Part shown: positions 53,360 through 61,522 of the stretch, piece by piece
Layout of the letters: each line of letters opens with the position of its first letter
Numbering within the stretch: position 1 is the first letter of the stretch
Origin: CPC320 sp002684375
Lineage (GTDB): Bacteria > Pseudomonadota > Alphaproteobacteria > Rhodobacterales > Rhodobacteraceae
DNA length: 64,000 nt
Assembly: GCA_965662545.1 (NCBI GenBank)
Contig: CBFIHZ010000002.1
Span: 124,001-188,000, forward strand
Reading direction: 5' to 3'
The notes under the pieces: model-generated
Told to the model about the DNA's origin: nothing
Databases searched by the model: none
The model's input: the letters and a program-made list of their open reading frames with translations, nothing else
Position numbers and translations under genes: made by a program

Positions 53360-53821
53360 CTAAATAAAAACAGGAATTTCCGCGGTGTCCTTAAGGCTTT
53401 CTGTCACAAAACTAGCCGACACATCCATCAATGGCAGCCCCTTGATCAACCGCTGGTACAATCGGTCATAATCCGAAATATCACGCACCCGCGCTTTGAT
53501 CAGGTAATCCAGATCACCCGACATGCGGTAGAGGCCAATAATTTGGGCGATGCCCTGCGCGGTTTTTGCCAGTTGCTCGGTCCATTCAACCGAATGCTGT
53601 GCTGTTTTGATTTGAATGAACACCAACAAACCAAGATCCAGTTTTTCGGGATCGACCAGCGCGACGCGACGTGTGATAATACCAGCCGTTTCCAAGGCTC
53701 TGACCCGGCGCCAAACCGCATTGCGCGACAGGCCGACCATTTCACCCAAGCGATCAAGCGATATGTCACTGGAAATTTGCAATTGTTTAAGAATTTTGCG
53801 GTCTAGGTGGTCAATATCCAC
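53360..53821 (-). CDS. Lrp/AsnC family transcriptional regulator
   Basis: A 153-residue regulator: helix-turn-helix at residues 5-60 (LDRKILKQLQISSDISLDRL, then LSRNAVWRRVRALETAG), then a RAM/AsnC effector domain (about 65-150; LLVFIQIKTAQHS, GDLDYLIKARV). It senses amino acids or similar ligands as an octamer. Targets unknown; it is divergent from the DUF6356 gene across 118 bases, so it may regulate that pair. Confidence 0.92.
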   Translation of the reverse strand: MDIDHLDRKILKQLQISSDISLDRLGEMVGLSRNAVWRRVRALETAGIITRRVALVDPEKLDLGLLVFIQIKTAQHSVEWTEQLAKTAQGIAQIIGLYRMSGDLDYLIKARVRDISDYDRLYQRLIKGLPLMDVSASFVTESLKDTAEIPVFI

Positions 53822-53939
53822 AAATTACTCCTGTCTGTGGGAAATTTTTGCATTGTTAAGCCAATATTTTTTAAAATTGGGATATTGGAAACACTAATCT
53901 GGTCTAATCTTGGTTTAAAGTGAAAAAGTGAGGTGTACC

Positions 53940-54146
53940 ATGTGGACAAGATTATTTTTAAATCACCCAAGATCCGTCGAAGAAAGCTATGGCGAACACG
54001 CCATCTTTGCAGGCCGCTTTGCCGCCCAGCTGTTTATCGCGGCATTCTGTGCGCTGATCCATGCCCTGATACCGGGGATGTTTGAAAAAACCGCCAGTAA
54101 GATTGTTGCAAAGCTTTATGCCCAGACCGCCGGACGGGGCGCTTAA
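53940..54146 (+). CDS. DUF6356 small protein
   Basis: A 68-residue protein with RLFLNHPRSVEESYGEHA at the start and one hydrophobic segment (FIAAFCALIHALIPGMF), matching a small conserved family of alphaproteobacteria. GAGGTG precedes the ATG. The stop overlaps the next start by one base, so it is coupled to the amidotransferase. Function not known. Confidence 0.8.
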   Translation: MWTRLFLNHPRSVEESYGEHAIFAGRFAAQLFIAAFCALIHALIPGMFEKTASKIVAKLYAQTAGRGA

Positions 54147-54904
54147 TGTGCCGGTGGGCCGCCTATGTGGGCCAGCCGGTTTTTCTATCTGACATCATTG
54201 CCAATCCTGTGCATTGTTTGATCGATCAAAGCCGCAATGCCGAAGAATGTAAGACCAATCTGAACGCAGACGGGTTTGGGGTTGCGTGGTATGGTCACCG
54301 ACCCGAACCAGGGCTATACCGCGATGTTCATCCAGCTTGGTCCGACCCCAACCTGCGGGCGTTGTCTGAACAGGTGAAATCCGCCCTGTTTCTGGCGCAT
54401 GTTAGGGCCTCGACCGGATCGGCAATCAGTCGCAACAATTGCCACCCGTTTGCGGTTGATCGGTGGAGCTTTATGCACAACGGACAAATCGGCGGGTTTG
54501 AGGCGGTGCGCAAATCGGCTGATATGTTGATCCCTGATGCTCTTTATCGTCACCGGCGCGGTGCCACCGACAGCGAAGCTTTTTTTCTGGTTGCCTTGGG
54601 CAACGGGATGGCGACCGATACTCTGGGTGCCATAGCCCGCACCATCACAACTTTTGAGGCGCTGGCGACCAAGACCCCGAAATTCCGCATGACTGCGGCC
54701 TTTTCGGATGGTCAAAAGCTCTATGCCGTGCGCTATGCTTCTGATGATCGCGCCCCGACGCTGTATCATCGTTGGAGCGCCTCACAGCAGGGCAGGGCGG
54801 TAGTGTCCGAGCCGTTCGATGCAGACAGCGGCGTCTGGGAAGAAATCCCAAATCGTAGTTTTTGTATTTTTGACGGCCAACAGGTAAAAGTTGTCAAACT
54901 CTGA
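54146..54904 (+). CDS. class II glutamine amidotransferase (YafJ/EgtC-like)
   Basis: A 252-residue Ntn hydrolase: Cys2 after the initiator Met is the nucleophile (MCRWAAYVG), and DGFGVAWY, AHVRASTGS and NCHPF plus SFMHNGQIGGF are the substrate-binding blocks of the family. YafJ-type members are often single-domain amidohydrolases of unknown role; EgtC hydrolyses a gamma-glutamyl bond. No synthetase partner is adjacent. It is coupled to the DUF6356 gene. Confidence 0.85.
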   Translation: MCRWAAYVGQPVFLSDIIANPVHCLIDQSRNAEECKTNLNADGFGVAWYGHRPEPGLYRDVHPAWSDPNLRALSEQVKSALFLAHVRASTGSAISRNNCHPFAVDRWSFMHNGQIGGFEAVRKSADMLIPDALYRHRRGATDSEAFFLVALGNGMATDTLGAIARTITTFEALATKTPKFRMTAAFSDGQKLYAVRYASDDRAPTLYHRWSASQQGRAVVSEPFDADSGVWEEIPNRSFCIFDGQQVKVVKL

Positions 54905-55119
54905 GCCTTGCAAACCGGTCTTTAAGTCGGATGGGTTGTTTTTTGCGCCGGGAAATTTGAGCGAACAAAGAAGATGTGCCCATTCAATGGGCGGTGATAC
55001 TTTGGACATGAGCAAGGCCCGTACAGTTTGAACCTGAAGATTGGTGGATGGTCAAAACGTTCCTTGTACCACCAGTCCCAATGCTTAAATATCTTAATTG
55101 GAACCTTTGTAGTCCGCTG

Positions 55120-55782
55120 TCATTCAGCGGCACTGGACGGATTTTGAGACGCCTGCATCTCAGCCAATTCGGCGATGACGCGCTGCCACAAATCAGGGGG
55201 CTGGGCGCCCTGCACTACATGCTGTCCGGCGACAATAAATGTTGGAACAGACGTTATGCCCATCTGTCGGCCAGCGGTTTCTTTTTCGGCCACCACGTCA
55301 CTGTCGGCGTCAGATGACAACAGTTTCTTGACGAGGGCGCCGTCCATACCGCCACGTTCACCCACCTGCACCAGAACTGCTGGATCGCCCAGATCGAGGC
55401 CCAGTTTGAAATAGGCGCGAAACAGCCCCGCAACCACCGGCGTTTGGCAGCCCTCAATCCCCGCCCAGTAAATCAACCGATGCGCATTGAATGTATTCGG
55501 CGTGGTCTTGATCTTGTCAAAAGCAATCTCCAGTCCGGCGCTTTGAGCGTGCTCGACCACCGGTGCATAGGCCCGCACGGCCTGTTCTTTGCCGCCAAAT
55601 TTCGTCTCAAGATAGAGCCGCCGGTCCATGCCACCGGCTGGCATGTCAGGGTTGAGTTGAAACGGATGCCATTCGATATCGAAATTATGTTCCGGTGCAG
55701 CCTCCAGAGCACGATCCAAATGGGCTTTGCCAATATAGCACCAAGGGCAAATCGGGTCAGAAATAATATCCAGTTTCGTCAT
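55120..55782 (-). CDS. DsbA-family oxidoreductase (FrnE-like)
   Basis: A 220-residue thioredoxin-fold protein without signal peptide. The active site DPICPWCYIGKAHLDRAL near residue 10-25 is CPWC; GITSVPTFIVAGQHVVQGAQ near 175 is the cis-Pro region. It resembles FrnE and 2-hydroxychromene-2-carboxylate isomerase-like proteins of the cytoplasm. The start overlaps the upstream ligase stop by 4 bases, which suggests a shared pathway or coupled control. Confidence 0.85.
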   Translation of the reverse strand: MTKLDIISDPICPWCYIGKAHLDRALEAAPEHNFDIEWHPFQLNPDMPAGGMDRRLYLETKFGGKEQAVRAYAPVVEHAQSAGLEIAFDKIKTTPNTFNAHRLIYWAGIEGCQTPVVAGLFRAYFKLGLDLGDPAVLVQVGERGGMDGALVKKLLSSDADSDVVAEKETAGRQMGITSVPTFIVAGQHVVQGAQPPDLWQRVIAELAEMQASQNPSSAAE

Positions 55783-57314
55783 ACGCTTGCCTTGTAATAA
55801 TCGCGGAGTTTGTGCCGCAGTATCTTGTTGTTTGGCCCAGTTGGCAATCGAGAGATATGAACGTAAAGCCGAGGCTGTTTATACCGCGCTAGTCGGGTTT
55901 TAACAAAGCGGTTCACGGCGTCGTGATCCAAATCGACGGATCCGGTATAAAACGCCGCAATAACAGAGACATGTGGCCTGACCTCTACCTCGGTGACGGC
56001 AATATCTCCGATGTTCGGATATAGGCGTAGCGCTGCTTCAACTTCAAGCGGGCTAACGCGGTATCCGCCCGCAGTCATGATATCATCGGCGCGGCCACAA
56101 TATTCAATCTGACCGTCCCGGTCCATGATGCCCTGATCGCCGGTGACGAACCATTCGCCATCCACCAAGCGACCCAACGCCTGTTTTGCGTGACGATACC
56201 CCAGCATCAGGCCCTGGTCGTGGCGCGAGATCGCAATCATGCCCTGTGTACCTATTGCAACCGGCCCGTCGTTATCTACTATCGCTACCCGCCGGCCGGT
56301 CTGGGGCAGACCTACGGCCCCGGGACGCGCCGGATGGGATGGGCTGGCCGATATAAAGGTCGAGCATTCCGACATGCCATACGCCTCATAAACCGGGCAG
56401 CCGGTGGCCCCCCTCCAAGCATTTTGCAACGTGTCTGGCATTTTCTCACCGGCACTCAGGGCATGGCGTAATTTGGGCAGCTCCAAAGTTGTTTGATCGG
56501 CCAAAATCTTACGAAATACAGCTGGAACAGCAGCAAAAATTGTAATCTCGTGGCGATTTAAAAGCTGCGGGAGATTGTTGAACTCGCCCGGCGTTGCGGA
56601 AATTACAGAAGTCGCGCCACACCGCCAAGGGTCTAGAAGACCAGTGCCCAAAGTATAGGTCCAATTAAAGGCGCCGGCATGCAAAAGCCGGTCGGTCCTG
56701 TGAATATCCGCCCAGTCCGCACCCATCATCCGGCGGGCCCAGATTGTTCGGTGGGCGTGCATTACCGCACGCGGGGTGCCCGAGCTGCCCGATGTATAAA
56801 TAATATAGGCCAAACGATTAGGGTCACCGCGCAGATAAGACGCCGGTGGCCCTTGGCGCATATCGCGCAGCGCGGCCAGATCGATGATCTGGCAAGCTGT
56901 ATTTGCGGCGCGTTCTGTTGCAAAGCATCCGATTTCCGGGTCGTAAATAATGGCCGCAGGAGCAAGATCAAGGATAAGCTTGGCAATTTCGATTTCCGTA
57001 AGCTGGGCGGCGCAGGGCACCGGCACCAATCCCACAGCAATAGCGCCAAGAAAACTCAGCGGAAAATCTATACTGTGACCCAGCCGTAACAACACAAGAT
57101 CACCCGGCCGCAGACCCCGATCCAAAAGCCCTGCGCCAGTGGCCAGAACGGCCTGTTCCAAGCGGTGAAAACTCCAAATATCGTGACGCGAGCCTCCGAT
57201 CAGTTCAAGCGCTGTTTTGTTTGGGGTTTCCGAGGCATGGCGCAATGCGTAGGCGGCCAGATTAAACTGGGCCGGACAGCTGGGCGGTGGCCCTTTATCA
57301 AACAGTGACAGCAT
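55779..57314 (-). CDS. acyl-CoA synthetase / AMP-binding enzyme
   Basis: A 511-residue adenylate-forming ligase. YIIYTSGSSGTPRAVMHAHR near residue 180 is the AMP-binding P-loop; YEAYGMSECSTF near 315 and YCGRADDIMTAGGYRVSP near 415 follow, and GPNNKILRHKL holds the catalytic lysine close to the C-terminus. The exact acid is unknown (benzoate- or medium-chain-like). Start placed at the ATG 57314; a TTG at 57359 lies in the regulator's leader. The DsbA-family gene overlaps its end and the XRE-cupin gene is divergent. Confidence 0.83.
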   Translation of the reverse strand: MLSLFDKGPPPSCPAQFNLAAYALRHASETPNKTALELIGGSRHDIWSFHRLEQAVLATGAGLLDRGLRPGDLVLLRLGHSIDFPLSFLGAIAVGLVPVPCAAQLTEIEIAKLILDLAPAAIIYDPEIGCFATERAANTACQIIDLAALRDMRQGPPASYLRGDPNRLAYIIYTSGSSGTPRAVMHAHRTIWARRMMGADWADIHRTDRLLHAGAFNWTYTLGTGLLDPWRCGATSVISATPGEFNNLPQLLNRHEITIFAAVPAVFRKILADQTTLELPKLRHALSAGEKMPDTLQNAWRGATGCPVYEAYGMSECSTFISASPSHPARPGAVGLPQTGRRVAIVDNDGPVAIGTQGMIAISRHDQGLMLGYRHAKQALGRLVDGEWFVTGDQGIMDRDGQIEYCGRADDIMTAGGYRVSPLEVEAALRLYPNIGDIAVTEVEVRPHVSVIAAFYTGSVDLDHDAVNRFVKTRLARYKQPRLYVHISRLPTGPNNKILRHKLRDYYKASV

Positions 57315-57379
57315 CGCAAAAGTGCTAGGAGGGTTTGGCGCCAGTTGCAAGCCGGTCAAGCCAGCGATATATCCAACCT

Positions 57380-58003
57380 ATGACGGATCGAACCCCCTTT
57401 TCACTTTTGCGCGTCGCCCGCGAAGACGGCAGTGGTGCCGCACCAGAGCCGCTGGATTTGGGTCAACGGGTTCGCGGCCTGCGCAAAGCAAAGAAATGGA
57501 CGCTGGAACAAGCTTCACAACAGGCCGGGCTGGCGCGCTCGACCTTGTCCAAAATCGAAAACGGTCAAATGTCGCCGACCTATGACGCGCTGAAAAAGTT
57601 GGCAGTTGGTTTGGAAATATCTGTGCCACAATTGTTCACGCCGCCACGCAACACCCAGATCAACGGCCGCCTTGTCGTGACAAAATCTGGTCAGGGTCCG
57701 AAAACACCTACCGTCACTTATGAACATGAATTGCTTGCCGACACTTTAACACAAAAACAAATGATGCCTTATCGCGCGTGCATTCGCGCCCGATCCATTG
57801 ATGAATTTGACGGCTGGGTCCGCCATGATGGTGAAGAGTTTTTGTATGTTTTGACCGGTGTAATCATGCTTTATACCGAATTTTACGAACCGATGACAAT
57901 GCGCCGCGGCGACAGCGCCTATTACGACGCCTCGATGGGCCACAATGTGGTGTCTTGCAGCGAAGACGACGCCACCCTTTTGTGGGTCACCACGCTGGCT
58001 TAA
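57380..58003 (+). CDS. XRE-type regulator with cupin domain
   Basis: A 207-residue regulator: helix-turn-helix at about residues 25-80 (VRGLRKAKKWTLEQASQQAG, then LARSTLSKIENGQMSPTYDAL), then a C-terminal cupin (about 115-205) with HDGEEFLYVLTG and GDSAYYDASMGHNV. Cupin-XRE regulators often bind small metabolites. The gene starts 65 bases from the divergent acyl-CoA ligase and is the likely regulator of it. Its stop overlaps the aqpS stop. Confidence 0.9.
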   Translation: MTDRTPFSLLRVAREDGSGAAPEPLDLGQRVRGLRKAKKWTLEQASQQAGLARSTLSKIENGQMSPTYDALKKLAVGLEISVPQLFTPPRNTQINGRLVVTKSGQGPKTPTVTYEHELLADTLTQKQMMPYRACIRARSIDEFDGWVRHDGEEFLYVLTGVIMLYTEFYEPMTMRRGDSAYYDASMGHNVVSCSEDDATLLWVTTLA

Positions 58004-58647
58004 CGAAACAATTTCGGCAGTACGAAAGCCGCGAGGCCAACAGCGATCATCTGCATCACGATAAACATTGCGATATGGCCGGGATAAATGCCGGCAAAGC
58101 TGTCGGAAAATCCCCGCGCGATGGTCACTGCGGGATTGGCGAAACTGGTGGAAGACGTATACCAATAGGCGCCGGTGATATAGAGCGCGACCAGCGTTGG
58201 GACCGCCTCTGCACGTGATTTTAGGCCACCGAAAATCACAAATAACAACCCAAAAGTGGCAATGATTTCTGAGACCCATTGGGCCGGACCTGTGCGATGC
58301 ACCGTGGTTGATATTTGCCAGATCTCTTGATCGAACATCACATGAGTGACCCAAACCCCCAACAGCCCGCCGATCACCTGCACGATGACAAATTGCATCG
58401 CCTGCCCAGGGGGGATGTCGCCACGCAGAGCAAATGCCAGCGTAACCGCCGGATTGAAATGCGCCCCCGAAACCGGAGCCAATGTGGTAATTAAAACATA
58501 CAGCATGCAACCGGTGGCGATGGCGTTCGCCAACAGGGTTATCGCGACATTTCCCGACGCCAAAGCCTCGCCCATGATACCTGATCCGACCACTGCGATT
58601 AACAGCAATGCGGTGCCAAGACCTTCAGATAGCAGTTTAGCAGTCAT
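58000..58647 (-). CDS. aquaglyceroporin of the arsenic type (AqpS-like)
   Basis: A 215-residue six-span MIP channel with both pore loops: HFNPAVTLAFAL near residue 65 and FANPAVTIARGF near 170. The fused-like layout and sequence recall AqpS of rhizobial ars operons, which lets arsenite out of the cell after arsenate reduction. Here the upstream arsC gene is broken (see next entry). TAGGAG precedes the ATG. The stop overlaps that of the divergent-facing XRE gene (convergent). Confidence 0.85.
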   Translation of the reverse strand: MTAKLLSEGLGTALLLIAVVGSGIMGEALASGNVAITLLANAIATGCMLYVLITTLAPVSGAHFNPAVTLAFALRGDIPPGQAMQFVIVQVIGGLLGVWVTHVMFDQEIWQISTTVHRTGPAQWVSEIIATFGLLFVIFGGLKSRAEAVPTLVALYITGAYWYTSSTSFANPAVTIARGFSDSFAGIYPGHIAMFIVMQMIAVGLAAFVLPKLFR

Positions 58648-59119
58648 GAAATTGCTCCTATACCTTTGACAGTGGCCTTCAAATCAGCCGGCTGAATGAT
58701 TTTAAACGGCTTTTGCGTAAAAGCCCGAGTGAGGCGACTGAGAATGTCAAACGCGCTTTAAAAGGCGGCATCACAATCTGTCTGCACGCTTGCCGCCGGA
58801 TCCTTGTGCCCCAATGAGCCCGTATTGCGGCGCTAGGCCAGATCGGGCAGGTCTCTTGTGCCGCCCCGCCACAAACCGTGATCACCAAATCCGTAACCGG
58901 CGCATCCGGTTTGGCAAATTCATCCCAGCTTTTAGAACGCAGGTTTACCGTGTCATGGTTCTGACCGAACAGCAACAAAAACGCTTTTGGGTGAACCCAC
59001 CCGCCGGGCTGTAAGCCGGCTACATAACCCCGCAAGCGGGAGGCACCATACACTTTGAACAGCCATTCTAAAAGGATCGGGCGGGCCGAACCACCGGTGC
59101 AAGGGACACAGACATTCAT
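58644..59119 (-). pseudogene. frameshifted LMW-phosphatase-type arsenate reductase
   Basis: Residues 1-105 read as ArsC of the LMW-phosphatase class: CTGGSAR near residue 7 is the Cys-x5-Arg loop, RSKSWDEF and DLVITVCGGAAQETCPIWP follow. After AHWG (58808-58819) the family continuation DPAASVQTDCDAAF appears in another frame, requiring a one-base loss near 58805, and then a TAA (58758-58760) interrupts; SAFDILSRLTRAF continues in the same repaired frame, which closes with TGA in an ATGA overlap with the aqpS start. Key residues also differ from working enzymes (Gly-Gly where Asp-Asn is usual). This looks like a decaying gene; an assembly error cannot be excluded. Confidence 0.8.
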
Positions 59120-59173
59120 GACACCTTCAAAGCATAGATTTGTAACGGGTCAGTGTCAGTAAACCAATGACAG

Positions 59174-59299
59174 CTACAAAATTATTTTAACCGGAGCTGT
59201 CACTATTTTGCTGGTTCCCTTCACCGCCAAACGGGCCGGCGTGCAGGCGCTGAGCGCCAGCGCCAAAATCAAGCCCGACAACACAGCTATGCGGGTCAA
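59174..59299 (-). CDS. tiny lipoprotein, coupled
   Basis: A 41-residue lipoprotein: TRIAVLSGLILALALSAC with lipobox LSAC, then TPARLAVKGTSKIVTAPVKIIL. It starts with a TTG overlapping the TGA of the entericidin-like gene (TTGA), which implies coupled translation. Short lipoproteins of this pattern recur in Rhodobacteraceae but I cannot name a function. Confidence 0.6.
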   Translation of the reverse strand: MTRIAVLSGLILALALSACTPARLAVKGTSKIVTAPVKIIL

Positions 59300-59406
59300 A
59301 ACATGTCCCGAACCGAGCGCGCGCCGCCCGAGATGTCTTTGCCTATCCCCTCGACGGTCCCGCATCCACACAAGGCACAAAGCAGACTGATAGATAGAAT
59401 TCGCAT
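59296..59406 (-). CDS. entericidin-like lipoprotein
   Basis: A 36-residue lipoprotein of the entericidin A/B type: MRILSISLLCALCGC, lipobox LCGC, then GTVEGIGKDISGGARSVRDMF with the V-G-D-I pattern of the family. It starts at 59406 or 59409, 8-11 bases after the stop of the binding-protein gene, and its own stop is overlapped by the next lipoprotein. Entericidins are envelope lipoproteins linked to stress and cell lysis. Confidence 0.75.
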   Translation of the reverse strand: MRILSISLLCALCGCGTVEGIGKDISGGARSVRDMF

Positions 59407-59417
59407 CATGGACTTTG

Positions 59418-61235
59418 TTATTCCTCTTCATACCACCAAACGTCGGGTAAAAACCCCAACCAATCGCCGTATATTGGCAATTTTTCGGGATAGTTCAACG
59501 CTTTGTTATGCGCAATACGGCTAATGTTCCACTGATAAAACGGAATCACATAACGTCCGGCAGTCAGCACCCGGTCCAAAGCGCGCGTAGCTGCCAGAAA
59601 CCCTTCGCGGCTCTCGGCACTGATCAGCGCTTTGATCATTGCATCCACAGCCGGAGATTTGACACCCATCCAATTGCGTGACCCAGCTTGATCGGCGGCG
59701 TCTTGACCCCAATACAAATATTGCTCATTGCCAGGGCTCAGCGATAATCCGCGTCTGAAATATGTCATGTCAAAATCCTGCGCCTTGGTGCGGGCGGTAT
59801 ATTGCGCATTGTCGACCGTCGAGATGGTCACATCTATACCCAACCGCTCAAGTGCGCGGGCATAAATTTCCATGATGGCGTGATGTTCCTTTTTGCCTTG
59901 CTGTAACAAGACCTCAAAGGTGAAGGGGGTGCCGTTGTTATCCTGAAGTTGGCCGTCTTTGACCTGCCATCCTGCGGCTTCTAACAACGCGCCGGCTGCT
60001 GCAATATTTTTGCGATTTCGTTCGCGCCCGTCGCTCACCGGCAGGTCATACCCCTCAAGCGCGCCGGGCAACAAATCGTCCTCAAAAGGGGCTAACAGCT
60101 CACGCACTGGACCGGAGGCGGGACCCGGCTCAAAGCCCAGCACCGAATTTGAGAAATAAGATGTGATCCGCGACTGACGTCCCCCGGTCATAGCGTCATT
60201 GATGAACTCGAAGTTAAACGCCAAGATCATGGCCTCGCGGATCCGCCAGTCGGCAAACACCGACCGCCGCGTGTTCATCACAAAACCAGTCATTCCCGAG
60301 GGGCGTTGATGGGGGATAAGGGATTTTTTGACCGTTCCCGCGGCAACAGCCGGAAAATTATAATTGCTGTCCCAAGCGTCGGCATTAAATTCTCGGTGCA
60401 TGGTCAAGGCCCCGGACTTAAATGCCTCGAACGCCACCGCGCCATCGCCAAAATAATCATATCTGATCTCGTCAAAATTATTCGTGCCGCGCCGGAACGC
60501 CAAGGCGTTCCCCCAATAATCGGGGTTGCGTTTCAGCGTCAGATAACGGCCCGGCTCGAACGCACCTACGACATATGGGGCGCTGCTGATCGGGATATCC
60601 TTGAGGGAGGCATTTGCAAAGTCTTTGCTCGCCCACTGGGATTTTTTAATGATCGGTCGCATCCCGGCAATCAGTGCCAACTCGGGGTTTTGTTCTGAAA
60701 AAGTAAACCGAACCGAACGCGGACCTGTGGCTTCGGCTTTGGCGATTTTGCCCCAAAGCCCGTGATAGCGCGGATGGCCTAACGTGCCGAGTGTTTCATA
60801 CGACCACAAGACATCTTCGATGGTGACTGGAGTTCCGTCTGAGAACCGTGCCTCCGGGCGCAGGGTGAATTCGACCCAAGACCGGTCTGGCGGGGTTTCA
60901 ATGCTTTCCGCCAACAATCCATATAATGAAAACGGTTCATCCCAGTTGCGGCCCATCAGAGACTCATAACCTAGGAATCGCAACTGCCAAGGGGATTTGC
61001 CTTTTAAAATTAACGGATTGAGGGAGTCAAATCCGCCGGTTTCACCAGAAATAATAGTCCCGCCTAATGGCGCGTCCGGATTGGCATATGGCAACGATTG
61101 ATAATCAGCTGGCAGCGCGGGTTTGCCATACATCGCTATACCGTGTTGGGGTTCAGCCGTCGCAGTAATAGCGAGAGTGCTCATCAAAACTGTCGGGGTC
61201 AGACGGTAAAAAAGGGATTTGAAAAAACGTCGCAT
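59418..61235 (-). CDS. family 5 extracellular solute-binding protein, YejA-like
   Basis: A 605-residue periplasmic binding protein with a signal peptide (RFFKSLFYRLTPTVLM to ATAEPQ). LPYANPDAPLGGTI and EFTLRPEARFSDGTPVTIEDV are the family's signatures, the latter near residue 110. YejA types bind oligopeptides or microcin C-like compounds for an ABC importer; the yejBEF partners are not in the window. Start at 61235 after AGGA; an upstream frame is not conserved. Two tiny lipoprotein genes follow. Confidence 0.85.
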   Translation of the reverse strand: MRRFFKSLFYRLTPTVLMSTLAITATAEPQHGIAMYGKPALPADYQSLPYANPDAPLGGTIISGETGGFDSLNPLILKGKSPWQLRFLGYESLMGRNWDEPFSLYGLLAESIETPPDRSWVEFTLRPEARFSDGTPVTIEDVLWSYETLGTLGHPRYHGLWGKIAKAEATGPRSVRFTFSEQNPELALIAGMRPIIKKSQWASKDFANASLKDIPISSAPYVVGAFEPGRYLTLKRNPDYWGNALAFRRGTNNFDEIRYDYFGDGAVAFEAFKSGALTMHREFNADAWDSNYNFPAVAAGTVKKSLIPHQRPSGMTGFVMNTRRSVFADWRIREAMILAFNFEFINDAMTGGRQSRITSYFSNSVLGFEPGPASGPVRELLAPFEDDLLPGALEGYDLPVSDGRERNRKNIAAAGALLEAAGWQVKDGQLQDNNGTPFTFEVLLQQGKKEHHAIMEIYARALERLGIDVTISTVDNAQYTARTKAQDFDMTYFRRGLSLSPGNEQYLYWGQDAADQAGSRNWMGVKSPAVDAMIKALISAESREGFLAATRALDRVLTAGRYVIPFYQWNISRIAHNKALNYPEKLPIYGDWLGFLPDVWWYEEE

Positions 61236-61313
61236 GGGGATGGGATTCCTGTCTAATTCGAGGCGAGCTATGGGCATGTTACGCCCGCTGCAAGCGATTT
61301 TCAAACTTTTAGC

Positions 61314-61342
61314 TTGGATGCTGGACTTATTATCGGTATAAA
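61314..61342 (+). promoter_or_regulatory. sigma70-type promoter of the candidate small RNA
   Basis: TTGGAT, exactly 17 bases, TATAAA on the plus strand. The expected start point is at about 61348, followed by the hairpin and terminator of the candidate RNA. Confidence 0.55.
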
Positions 61343-61347
61343 GTGTG

Positions 61348-61425
61348 CACTGCTCGATAGGTTTCTTGCCTGTATGAAACCTGCCTCAATAACTCAACGC
61401 CTGCCTTGCGCAGGCGTTTTTTTTT
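61348..61425 (+). ncRNA. candidate small RNA upstream of bdhA
   Basis: About 78 bases between a promoter and a terminator in a 287-base gap. It would fold into a first hairpin, AGGTTTC (61359-61365) pairing with GAAACCT (61376-61382), a single-stranded linker (GCCTCAATAACTCAA), and a terminator stem CGCCTGC/GCAGGCG with nine T. No start codon or ribosome site fits a protein. It could be a trans-acting small RNA or a leader with an early terminator for bdhA. Confidence 0.5.
61398..61425 (+). terminator. Rho-independent terminator before bdhA
   Basis: CGCCTGC, 5-base loop, GCAGGCG, then a run of nine T on the plus strand. There is no plus-strand protein gene upstream for more than 3 kb, so it must serve the short transcript described above. 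bdhA starts 98 bases downstream. Confidence 0.8.
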
Positions 61426-61522
61426 GCAGGCGGGGTTTTATTGTCGTTGTCATCAGCGCACCAACCTTATTTGTTTGGTCTAATTTGGCAGAGAAATATG
61501 TTATTTTGAAAGGAAAAGCGCA

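Noticed and set aside
57315..57359. Extended TTG start of the acyl-CoA ligase
   Set aside because: The extra 15 residues are not of family type and there is no ribosome binding site; the ATG at 57314 gives a normal N-terminus.
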